Positions 18,083-26,600 of a DNA stretch of 64,000 nucleotides are shown here, piece by piece. The notes beneath the pieces are model-generated. The model saw only the letters and a program-made list of their open reading frames with translations. It ran no database searches and was not told where the DNA came from. Source of the stretch: Streptomyces sp. 2131.1 (lineage in GTDB: Bacteria; Actinomycetota; Actinomycetes; Streptomycetales; Streptomycetaceae); the NCBI RefSeq assembly GCF_900105515.1, contig NZ_FNSY01000001.1, positions 4,390,001 through 4,454,000 on the forward strand, given 5' to 3'. The position numbers and the translations under genes were made by a program. How positions within the stretch are numbered: the stretch's first letter is position 1; each line of letters starts with the position of its first letter.

Positions 18083-20908
18083 GTGTCCGTCTTCAACAAG
18101 CTCATGCGTGCAGGCGAAGGCAAGATCCTGCGCAAACTGCACCGCATCGCGGACCAGGTCAGCTCCATCGAAGAGGACTTCGTCAACCTCTCCGACGCCG
18201 AGCTGCGGGCGCTCACCGACGAGTACAAGGAACGGTACGCGGACGGCGAGAGCCTGGACGACCTGCTTCCCGAGGCGTTCGCGACCGTCCGCGAGGCGGC
18301 CAAGCGCGTCCTCGGCCAGCGCCACTACGACGTCCAGATCATGGGCGGCGCCGCGCTGCACCTCGGATACGTCGCCGAGATGAAGACCGGTGAGGGCAAG
18401 ACCCTCGTCGGCACCCTGCCCGCGTATCTGAACGCCCTGTCCGGGGACGGCGTTCACCTGATCACGGTGAACGACTACCTCGCCTCGCGCGACTCCGAGA
18501 TGATGGGCCGGGTCCACAAGTTCCTCGGCCTCTCCGTCGGCTGCATCATCGCCAACATGACGCCGGCCCAGCGCCGCGAGCAGTACGGCTGCGACATCAC
18601 GTACGGCACGAACAACGAGTTCGGCTTCGACTACCTCCGCGACAACATGGCGTGGTCCAAGGACGAGCTCGTCCAGCGCGGCCACAACTTCGCGATCGTC
18701 GACGAGGTCGACTCGATCCTGGTCGACGAGGCCCGTACGCCGCTGATCATCTCCGGCCCGGCCGACCAGGCCACCAAGTGGTACGGCGACTTCGCCAAGC
18801 TGGTCACGCGCCTGTCCAAGGGCGAGGCGGGCAACCCGCTCAAGGGCATCGAGGAGACCGGCGACTACGAGGTCGACGAGAAGAAGCGGACCGTGGCGAT
18901 CCACGAGCCCGGCGTCTCCAAGGTCGAGGACTGGCTCGGCATCGACAACCTGTACGAGTCGGTGAACACCCCCCTCGTCGGGTACCTCAACAACGCGATC
19001 AAGGCCAAGGAACTCTTCAAGAAGGACAAGGACTACGTCGTCATCGACGGCGAAGTCATGATCGTCGACGAGCACACCGGCCGTATCCTCGCCGGCCGCC
19101 GTTACAACGAGGGCATGCACCAGGCGATCGAGGCGAAGGAAGGGGTGGACATCAAGGACGAGAACCAGACGCTCGCCACGATCACCCTCCAGAACTTCTT
19201 CCGCCTCTACGGCAAGCTCTCCGGCATGACCGGTACGGCGATGACCGAGGCCGCCGAGTTCCACCAGATCTACAAGCTGGGCGTCGTGCCGATCCCGACG
19301 AACCGGCCGATGCAGCGCGCCGACCAGTCGGACCTGATCTACCGCACCGAGGTCGCGAAGTTCGCCGCCGTCGTCGACGACATCGCCGAGAAGCACGAGA
19401 AGGGCCAGCCGATCCTGGTCGGCACGACCTCCGTCGAGAAGTCCGAGTACCTCTCGCAGCAGCTCTCCAAGCGCGGTGTCCAGCACGAGGTGCTCAACGC
19501 CAAGCAGCACGACCGGGAGGCGACGATCGTCGCCCAGGCCGGCCGCAAGGGCGCGGTGACCGTCGCGACGAACATGGCCGGACGAGGCACCGACATCAAG
19601 CTCGGCGGCAACCCGGACGACCTCGCCGAGGCGGAGCTGCGCCAGCGCGGTCTCGACCCCGTCGAGCACGTCGAGGAGTGGGCGGCAGCGCTGCCCGCCG
19701 CGCTGGAGAAGGCCGAGGAGGCCGTGCGGGCGGAGTTCGAGGAGGTCAAGGACCTCGGCGGGCTGTACGTCCTGGGCACCGAGCGGCACGAGTCGCGCCG
19801 TATCGACAACCAGCTGCGCGGTCGTTCCGGCCGTCAGGGCGACCCCGGCGAGTCCCGTTTCTACCTGTCGCTCGGTGACGACCTGATGCGGCTTTTCAAG
19901 GCGCAGATGGTCGAGCGCGTGATGTCGATGGCCAACGTGCCGGACGACGTGCCGATCGAGAACAAGATGGTCACGAGGGCGATCGCGTCGGCGCAGTCGC
20001 AGGTCGAGCAGCAGAACTTCGAGACGCGCAAGAACGTCCTGAAGTACGACGAGGTGCTCAACCGGCAGCGTGAGGTCATCTACGGCGAGCGGCGCCGGGT
20101 CCTGGAGGGCGAGGACCTCCAGGAGCAGATCCGCCACTTCATGGACGACACGATCGACGACTACATCCGCCAGGAGACGGCGGAGGGTTTCGCCGAGGAG
20201 TGGGACCTCGACCGGCTGTGGGGCGCGTTCAAGCAGCTCTACCCGGTGAAGGTCACGGTCGCCGAGCTGGAGGACGCCGCGGGGGACCTGGCCGGGGTCA
20301 CCGCCGAGTTCATCGCCGAGTCGGTCAAGGACGACATCCACGAGCAGTACGACGAGCGGGAGAAGACGCTCGGCTCCGAGATCATGCGTGAGCTGGAGCG
20401 GCGCGTGGTGCTGTCCGTCCTGGACCGCAAGTGGCGTGAGCACCTCTACGAGATGGACTACCTCCAGGAGGGCATCGGCCTGCGGGCCATGGCGCAGAAG
20501 GACCCGCTGGTCGAGTACCAGCGCGAGGGCTTCGACATGTTCAACGCCATGATGGAGGGCATCAAGGAGGAGTCCGTCGGCTACCTGTTCAACCTGGAGG
20601 TCCAGGTCGAGCAGCAGGTCGAGGAGGTGCCGGTGCAGGATGCGGAGACCTCGCTGAGCAAGGAGGACGCGGTGCCGGCCGCGCGGCCGGAGATCCGGGC
20701 GAAGGGGCTGGACGCTCCGCAGCGGCCGGACCGGCTGCACTTCTCCGCTCCCACGGTCGACGGGGAGGGCGGGGTCGTCGAGGGCGACTTCGCGAACGGG
20801 GACGGTGCGGGGGCCGGCGTCGGTGCCGGTGCCGAGTCGGACGGGCTTACTCGGGCGGAGCGGCGCAAGGCGCAGAAGTCCGGGGGTGGGCGGCGGCGTA
20901 AGAAGTAG
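18083..20908 (+). CDS. secA: Preprotein translocase ATPase SecA
   Basis: Protein of 941 aa. It drives export of unfolded proteins through SecYEG at the membrane. Walker A GEGKT is at residues 103-107, the DEAD-like Walker B VDEVD at about 206-210, and the second nucleotide-binding fold with NMAGRGTDIKLGGNPDD and LRGRSGRQGDPGESRFYLS is intact. The C-terminus has no cysteine-rich zinc/SecB-binding motif. It ends instead in a Gly/Ala/Asp-rich linker and a basic RRKAQKSGGGRRRKK tail, as in other actinobacterial SecA1 proteins. I chose GTG at 18083 (AAGGAG ten bases upstream); the 29 extra upstream codons are not SecA-like. Confidence 0.98.
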   Translation: MSVFNKLMRAGEGKILRKLHRIADQVSSIEEDFVNLSDAELRALTDEYKERYADGESLDDLLPEAFATVREAAKRVLGQRHYDVQIMGGAALHLGYVAEMKTGEGKTLVGTLPAYLNALSGDGVHLITVNDYLASRDSEMMGRVHKFLGLSVGCIIANMTPAQRREQYGCDITYGTNNEFGFDYLRDNMAWSKDELVQRGHNFAIVDEVDSILVDEARTPLIISGPADQATKWYGDFAKLVTRLSKGEAGNPLKGIEETGDYEVDEKKRTVAIHEPGVSKVEDWLGIDNLYESVNTPLVGYLNNAIKAKELFKKDKDYVVIDGEVMIVDEHTGRILAGRRYNEGMHQAIEAKEGVDIKDENQTLATITLQNFFRLYGKLSGMTGTAMTEAAEFHQIYKLGVVPIPTNRPMQRADQSDLIYRTEVAKFAAVVDDIAEKHEKGQPILVGTTSVEKSEYLSQQLSKRGVQHEVLNAKQHDREATIVAQAGRKGAVTVATNMAGRGTDIKLGGNPDDLAEAELRQRGLDPVEHVEEWAAALPAALEKAEEAVRAEFEEVKDLGGLYVLGTERHESRRIDNQLRGRSGRQGDPGESRFYLSLGDDLMRLFKAQMVERVMSMANVPDDVPIENKMVTRAIASAQSQVEQQNFETRKNVLKYDEVLNRQREVIYGERRRVLEGEDLQEQIRHFMDDTIDDYIRQETAEGFAEEWDLDRLWGAFKQLYPVKVTVAELEDAAGDLAGVTAEFIAESVKDDIHEQYDEREKTLGSEIMRELERRVVLSVLDRKWREHLYEMDYLQEGIGLRAMAQKDPLVEYQREGFDMFNAMMEGIKEESVGYLFNLEVQVEQQVEEVPVQDAETSLSKEDAVPAARPEIRAKGLDAPQRPDRLHFSAPTVDGEGGVVEGDFANGDGAGAGVGAGAESDGLTRAERRKAQKSGGGRRRKK

Positions 20909-20924
20909 CCGTTCGCGGGTTTTG

Positions 20925-20968
20925 GCCGGCCGGGGTCGGGTGCCGTTGGGTGCCCGGGTCCGGCCGGC
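20925..20968 (+). terminator. Probable secA terminator
   Basis: GCCGGCCGG at 20925-20933 pairs with CCGGCCGGC at 20960-20968, starting 17 bp after the secA stop and followed by GTTCTTGTGT. The loop is long (26 nt), so the call is moderate. Confidence 0.45.
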
Positions 20969-21066
20969 GTTCTTGTGTGGGGGCGGGTGGGGCGTGCGTG
21001 CGCCTGCGGCGGGCCTTGTCCCCTGCCCGCCCCTTCCCGAAACCGGGGCTCCGCCCCGGGCCCCGC

Positions 21067-21090
21067 TCCTCAAGCGCCGGAAGGGCTGGG
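21067..21090. repeat. Dispersed intergenic repeat, copy A
   Basis: TCCTCAAGCGCCGGAAGGGC followed by TGGG. The same core occurs at 21162-21186, 28701-28725 and inside the 47-bp tandem array at 28754-28941. All are non-coding and between convergent genes. Confidence 0.65.
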
Positions 21091-21161
21091 AACCTGCCGG
21101 AGGGCCGGGAATGCGGGGCTGGGGCGGGCGTGGTGGTGGCCCGGGCCCGTCCGGGTACCCG

Positions 21162-21186
21162 CTGCTCGGGCGCCGGAGGGGCTGGG
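21162..21186. repeat. Dispersed intergenic repeat, copy B
   Basis: Related copy TGCTCGGGCGCCGGAGGGGC followed by TGGG, about 95 bp after copy A in the same intergenic region. The left half has diverged but the GCGCCGGANGGGCTGGG half is kept. Confidence 0.55.
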
Positions 21187-21230
21187 AGGTGGGAGAGAGG
21201 CTGTACGCGGCCTGTGCGCCTCCTTGGCGG

Positions 21231-21272
21231 ACCCCGGGCTCCCTAGGGGGCCCCCGGGCTCCCTAGGGAGCC
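21231..21272. repeat. 20-bp tandem duplication with palindrome (hairpin)
   Basis: CCCCGGGCTCCCTAGGG occurs twice with a 20-bp period (21231-21250 and 21251-21270). The second copy forms the perfect palindrome GGCTCCC-TA-GGGAGCC at 21257-21272. Lying between two convergent genes, it may act as a terminator for the leftward or rightward transcript. Confidence 0.6.
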
Positions 21273-21348
21273 GGGTTGCTCCGCAGGCCGCACAGCGGGC
21301 CCTGGGGCCGCCCCGGCGGTGGGTCCCGGGCCCTCGTGGGTTGCCGCC

Positions 21349-21768
21349 TCACCGCGTCCGCACCGGAGTGTTGCCCAGTTCCACCGCTGCGCAGCGCCAG
21401 CGGAGGTCCGGGCCCTGTTCCAGGCGGAAGGCCATGGCCCGGACTTCCTCGCCCGCGGCGATGCTCGCGCAGGCCTCCACCACGCCGGGGGCCGGCTGGG
21501 CGCCTCGGCACATGCGGATGACCGGGCGCGTGCCGCGGGTCCTGAGGGGGGTGGTGGGGGCCAGTTCGGCGAGTTGGTCGTAGGCCTCGCCGATGGTGTG
21601 GCCGAGCATCCAGTGGACCGGGCGCTGGCCGCTCAGGACCGCGAGCAGGCGTTCCGCGAACCAGTGATGGGGGCGCAGGCGCCTGGGGGTGCGGTGGCGT
21701 TGGGCGGGTACGGCTTCGGGCCTGCGGGCGTCGTGCCGTCCTGCGGGTCGGGTCCTGTTCGTGGTCAT
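21349..21768 (-). CDS. Rv3235 family protein (DUF6459)
   Basis: Protein of 139 aa. A basic, Arg/Pro-rich N-terminus (about 1-30) precedes a compact domain with HWFAERLLAVLSGQRPVHWML and a C-terminal beta-rich part ending RWRCAAVELGNTPVRTR. It resembles the small Rv3235 family found near secA in actinobacteria. Function is unknown. The ATG at 21768 has a GGGGGCGA sequence upstream as ribosome site. It faces secA across the repeat-bearing region. Confidence 0.8.
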   Translation of the reverse strand: MTTNRTRPAGRHDARRPEAVPAQRHRTPRRLRPHHWFAERLLAVLSGQRPVHWMLGHTIGEAYDQLAELAPTTPLRTRGTRPVIRMCRGAQPAPGVVEACASIAAGEEVRAMAFRLEQGPDLRWRCAAVELGNTPVRTR

Positions 21769-22051
21769 CTGTCGCCCCCGTGCTCCAGAGGCCCGGCGTA
21801 CCGGGCGGTAACTTCTGTTGGGGATCTTCTACGGGGGAGTCGGATTTGTCGCAACTGTCGGAGGCGGGGAGTGGAGCGGCGCGGGATTCACCTGTCCGGG
21901 TGGCGGACGGGCGGGGGAGCGGGGCGCGGGCGGGCCGGGCAGGGTGAGTGGGCGGCGCGAGGTGGACGGGGGACGAGCCATGGGCGTAACCCCAAAGGGG
22001 GATGCCGCACGTATCCTGAGGGCGTCCCCGACTACGAAAGCGGCCGAGCCC
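21769..22051. promoter_or_regulatory. Divergent promoter region (Rv3235-like / DUF6912)
   Basis: About 280 bp between two divergently transcribed genes. TATCCT at 22013-22018 fits a -10 element for the rightward gene, 33 nt before its ATG. I see no strong -35 or operator. Confidence 0.35.
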
Positions 22052-22558
22052 ATGCGCGTGTACGTACCCCTGACCCTCGCCGGTCTCGCAGCCGCGCACC
22101 GGACCGGCGAACTGGGCCCCGGCCCCCTTACCGCCTACGCCGTCACCCCGGCGCTGCGCGAGTGGTACGTCTCCGACGACATCGAGGAGCTGGAGTACGC
22201 GGCGCTCAACCGGGCCGCGTCCGCCTCGCTGCGGCTGATCGCCGGGGATCCGCAGGCGGCCCGGCGGCGGGTCGTCGTCGCCGTGGACGTCGCGGACGGT
22301 GCCGCGGTCGCCGACCCGGACCACATCCTGGACGCCTCCTCGCTCGGCGAGGTCACGATCGCCTCCGCCGTCCCGCTGGCCAAGGCCGCCGCGGTGCACG
22401 TCGACTCCGACGACGCGGACGAGGACGTCACCGCCGCGGCGGCCGCGCTCGGGGCCGCGGACCTCGGGGACGACGACGCGCAGTTCACCGTCGACGGGGC
22501 CGAGGACCACGAGCTGCTGTGGTTCGGGGTGCAGGAGATCCCCGGCCTGATCGGGTAA
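22052..22558 (+). CDS. DUF6912 family protein
   Basis: Protein of 168 aa beginning MRVYVPLTLAGLAAAHRTGE and ending in a DDHELLWFGVQEIPGL-type tail, matching a small conserved actinobacterial family. Acidic residues are frequent in the middle (DDADEDVTAAAAAL). There is no signal peptide, membrane segment or recognisable catalytic motif, so no function can be assigned. The ATG at 22052 has only a weak ribosome site. The HAD gene follows within 50 bp in the same direction and is likely co-transcribed. Confidence 0.8.
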   Translation: MRVYVPLTLAGLAAAHRTGELGPGPLTAYAVTPALREWYVSDDIEELEYAALNRAASASLRLIAGDPQAARRRVVVAVDVADGAAVADPDHILDASSLGEVTIASAVPLAKAAAVHVDSDDADEDVTAAAAALGAADLGDDDAQFTVDGAEDHELLWFGVQEIPGLIG

Positions 22559-22603
22559 GGCCCTGGGGGCCGGTTGTCAGTGGGGGAGAGTACGTTCTTG
22601 GGC

Positions 22604-23278
22604 ATGGGGATCGCACCGGGAGACCACCGCACGCATCTGGTCTGGGACTGGAACGGCACGCTGCTCGACGACAACACCGCCGTCGTCGGCGCGACCAACG
22701 CCGCCTTCGGCGAGGTCGGCCTGGCCCCGATCACGGTGGAGCAGTACCGGGAGATGTACTGCATCCCGATACCCCGCTTCTACGAGCGGCTGATGGGCCG
22801 GCTCCCCACCGACGCCGAGTGGGAGCGGATGGACGGTGTCTTCCACCGCCACTACACCGAGCAGCGTGACGCCTGCGGGCTGACCGCGGGTGCCGCCGAG
22901 CTGCTCGCCCAGTGGCAGCTGACGGGGCGCAGCCAGTCGATCATGAGCATGTACCGGCACGAGGAGCTGCTCCCCGTCGTACGGGGGTTCGGCATCGAGC
23001 GGCACTTCGTCCGCGTCGATGGGCGCACCGGGCCCTCCGGCGGCAGCAAGTCGGAGTACATGGCGCGGCATCTCGCGGCCATGGAGGCGATATCCCCGCA
23101 CCGCACGGTCGTCATAGGCGACGCGGTGGACGATGCCGTGGCCGCCGCCCACGCCGGCGCCAAGGCCGTTCTCTACACGGGCGGCTCGCACAGCCGTGCC
23201 AGTCTGGAGAAGGCCGGTGTGCCCGTCGTGGACAGCCTGACCGAGGCCATCACGCTCGCCGAGCAGCTCACCCGGTAG
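22604..23278 (+). CDS. HAD superfamily hydrolase
   Basis: Protein of about 224 aa. HAD motif I is visible as VWDWNGTLLDD, with nucleophile Asp15. The usual second aspartate (DxD) is Asn17, so acid-base catalysis may differ or the activity may be altered. Motif II Ser/Thr lies in QSIMSMYRH, and motif IV is VIGDAVDDAVAA. The cap region is alpha-helical, as in phosphoglycolate-phosphatase-like members. The substrate is unknown. The start is uncertain: ATG 22604 is chosen, but TTG 22598 and GTG 22580 are in frame and GGGGGAG spacing suits 22598 better. Confidence 0.85.
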   Translation: MGIAPGDHRTHLVWDWNGTLLDDNTAVVGATNAAFGEVGLAPITVEQYREMYCIPIPRFYERLMGRLPTDAEWERMDGVFHRHYTEQRDACGLTAGAAELLAQWQLTGRSQSIMSMYRHEELLPVVRGFGIERHFVRVDGRTGPSGGSKSEYMARHLAAMEAISPHRTVVIGDAVDDAVAAAHAGAKAVLYTGGSHSRASLEKAGVPVVDSLTEAITLAEQLTR

Positions 23279-23636
23279 TCGAGGGAAGCTCAGCCCGCCG
23301 CGGGCACCATGTCCAGAGTGTCAAATTCCGCGGCCTTCTTTTGTACACATCCGGATCGTGACGGTCACCGGTGCGGGCGAGATAGCCTGGACCCCGTGAT
23401 CAGCGCGATATGCCTCGGGGGCATCGAAGCCCCCGGCCCGCGCCCGGAGCGCCATCGTGCCCGGGCTGCCTCGGCTGATCCCTCCCGCCCGGACCGGCAG
23501 CTGAAGTTGGCCGATACGGTCCCGGCGATCTCTCATCACGGCATAGCGTCGACCCAGACCGGAAACCCCGCGTCGTGGCGTTACGCCGACCTTTTCACCT
23601 ACGTCACGCAACGGCGCGCGACAGGAGCCAGAGGAC
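23279..23636. promoter_or_regulatory. Upstream region of the NAD-glutamate dehydrogenase gene
   Basis: About 360 bp without a gene. TAGCCT at 23383-23388, with GTGACG/TGACGG about 18-19 bp upstream (23358-23364), is a plausible promoter that would give a leader of roughly 240 nt. No riboswitch, palindromic operator or small protein gene stands out in the leader. Confidence 0.35.
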
Positions 23637-26600
23637 ATGCAGACCAAGCTGGACGAAGCCAAGGCCGAGCTGCTCGCACGGGCCGCCAAGGTAGCTGACA
23701 ACAGCCCGGGCGGTGGTGTCGGCGGGCCGGGCGGTGCCCCCCGGGTGCACGTCGCGGCCGCCGGGGCCGACGGCTCGACGGGGGCAGGGCAGGAGCGCTC
23801 GCGCCAGGACGTCCTGCTCTCCTACCTCCAGCGCTACTACCGGCACACCGCCCCCGAGGACATCGAGGGCCGGGACCCGGTCGACGTGTTCGGCGCCGCC
23901 TCCTCGCACTACCGGCTGGCCGAGGAGCGCCCCCAGGGCAAGGCGAACGTCCGGGTGCACACCCCGACCGTCGAGGAGAACGGCTGGACGTGCAGCCACT
24001 CCGTGGTCGAGGTCGTCACCGACGACATGCCGTTCCTGGTCGACTCCGTCACCAACGAGCTCTCCCGCCAGGGCCGCGGCATCCACGTCGTGATCCACCC
24101 GCAGGTCGTCGTCCGCCGCGACGTGACCGGCAAGCTGGTCGAGGTCCTCACCGACGGCACCGGCCGGGACAGCGGCAAGGGGGGCAGGAACACCCAGGCG
24201 GACCTGCCGCACGACGCGCTCGTCGAGTCCTGGATCCACGTCGAGATCGACCGTGAGACCGATCGCGCCGACCTCAAGCAGATCCAGAGCGACCTGCTGC
24301 GCGTCCTGTCCGACGTACGGGAGACCGTCGAGGACTGGGAGAAGATGCGCGACGCGGCCCTGCGCATCGCCGACGACCTGCCCGGCGAACCGCTCGACGA
24401 CCTCGCCGACGACGAGGTCAACGAGGCCAGGGAGCTGCTCCGCTGGCTCGCCGCCGACCACTTCACCTTCCTCGGCTACCGCGAGTACGAGCTGCGGGAC
24501 AGCGACTCGCTGGCCGCCGTCCCCGGCACCGGCCTCGGCATCCTGCGCTCCGACCCGCACCACACCGAGGACGAGGCGCACCCGGTCAGCCCCTCCTTCG
24601 ACCGGCTGCCCGCCGACGCCCGCGCCAAGGCCCGCGAGCACAAGCTCCTCGTGCTGACCAAGGCCAACAGCCGGGCCACCGTGCACCGCCCCAGCTACCT
24701 CGACTACGTCGGCGTGAAGAAGTTCGACGCCGAGGGCAACGTCATCGGTGAGCGCCGCTTCCTCGGCCTGTTCTCCTCCGCCGCGTACACCGAGTCCGTG
24801 CGCCGGGTCCCCGTCATCCGCCGCAAGGTCGCCGAGGTGCTGGAGGGCGCCGGGTTCACGCCCAACAGCCACGACGGCCGCGACCTGCTCCAGATCCTGG
24901 AGACCTACCCCCGCGACGAGCTGTTCCAGACGCCCGTCGACCAGCTGCGCTCCGTCGTCACCTCGGTGCTCTACCTCCAGGAGCGCCGCCGGCTGCGGCT
25001 CTACCTGCGCCAGGACGAGTACGGCCGCTACTACTCCGCGATCGTCTACCTGCCGCGCGACCGCTACACAACCGGCGTGCGGCTGCGGCTGATCGACATC
25101 CTCAAGGAGGAACTGAACGGCACCAGTGTCGACTTCACGGCCTGGAACACCGAGTCGATCCTCTCCCGCCTGCACTTCGTCGTCCGCGTCGCGCCCGGCA
25201 GCGAGCTGCCCAGCCTCACCGACGCCGAGGCCGACCGCATCGAGGCCCGCCTCGTCGAGGCCGCCCGTTCCTGGGCCGACGGCTTCCAGGAGGCGCTGAA
25301 CGCCGAGCTCGGCGAGGAACGCGCCGCCGAACTGCTGCGCAAGTACGGGCACTCCTTCCCCGAGGGCTACAAGGCCGACCACTCCGCGCGCGCCGCCGTG
25401 GCCGACCTGGTCCACCTCGAAGCCCTCAAGGAGAACGAGCGGGACTTCTCCCTCAGCCTCTACGAGCCCGTCGGCGCCGCCCCCGGCGAGCGCCGCTTCA
25501 AGATCTACCGCACCGGTGAGCAGGTCTCCCTGTCCGCCGTGCTGCCCGCCCTCCAGCGGCTCGGCGTCGAGGTCGTCGACGAGCGCCCGTACGAGCTGCG
25601 CTGCGCCGACCGTACGCACGCCTGGATCTACGACTTCGGGCTCCGGATGCCGATGGCCAACGCCGGCGGCGGCTACCTGGCCGACGGCGCGCGCGAGCGC
25701 TTCCAGGAGGCCTTCGCCGCGGTGTGGACCGGCGAGGCGGAGAACGACGGCTTCAACGCGCTCGTGCTGAGCGCCGGCCTCGACTGGCGCCAGGCCATGG
25801 TGCTGCGCGCCTACGCCAAGTACCTGCGCCAGGCCGGTTCGACGTTCAGCCAGGACTACATGGAGTCCACCCTCCAGAACAACGTCCACACCACCCGGCT
25901 GCTCGTCTCGCTCTTCGAGGCCCGGATGTCGCCGGGCCGCCAGAGCGCGGGCACGGAGCTGACCGACGGGCTCCTCGAAGAGCTCGACGGGGCCCTCGAC
26001 CAGGTCGCCTCGCTGGACGAGGACCGCATCCTGCGCTCCTTCCTCACCGTCATCAAGGCCACCCTGCGCACCAACTTCTTCCAGCACGCGGACGACGGCG
26101 AGCCGCACGCGTACGTCTCGATGAAGTTCGACCCGCAGTCCATCCCGGACCTGCCCGCGCCCCGGCCCGCGTTCGAGATCTGGGTCTACTCGCCGCGTGT
26201 GGAGGGCGTCCACCTGCGCTTCGGCAAGGTCGCCCGCGGTGGTCTGCGCTGGTCGGACCGGCGCGAGGACTTCCGTACCGAGATCCTCGGCCTGGTCAAG
26301 GCGCAGATGGTGAAGAACACCGTCATCGTGCCGGTCGGCGCCAAGGGCGGCTTCGTCGCCAAGCAGCTGCCCGACCCCTCCGTGGACCGGGACGCGTGGA
26401 TGGCCGAGGGGATCGCCGCCTACCGCACCTTCATCTCGGCGCTGCTCGACATCACCGACAACATGGTGGCCGGCGAGGTCGTGCCGCCCAAGGACGTCGT
26501 CCGCCACGACGAGGACGACACCTACCTCGTCGTCGCCGCCGACAAGGGCACCGCGAAGTTCTCCGACATCGCCAACGAGGTGGCCGTCGCGTACGGCTTC

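Larger units (their letters stand above)
20969..21348. other. Convergent intergenic region with dispersed repeats
   Basis: About 380 bp between secA and the convergent Rv3235-like gene. It holds two copies of a TCAAGCGCCGG-type element, a tandemly duplicated CCCCGGGCTCCCTAGGG and a palindrome, listed separately. Open frames across it have no plausible protein. Confidence 0.6.

Noticed and set aside
18080..21073. A 997-codon antisense frame over secA
   Set aside because: Shadow of secA. Its protein is Leu/Val/Asp/Arg-rich without family motifs, and it runs into the repeat region.
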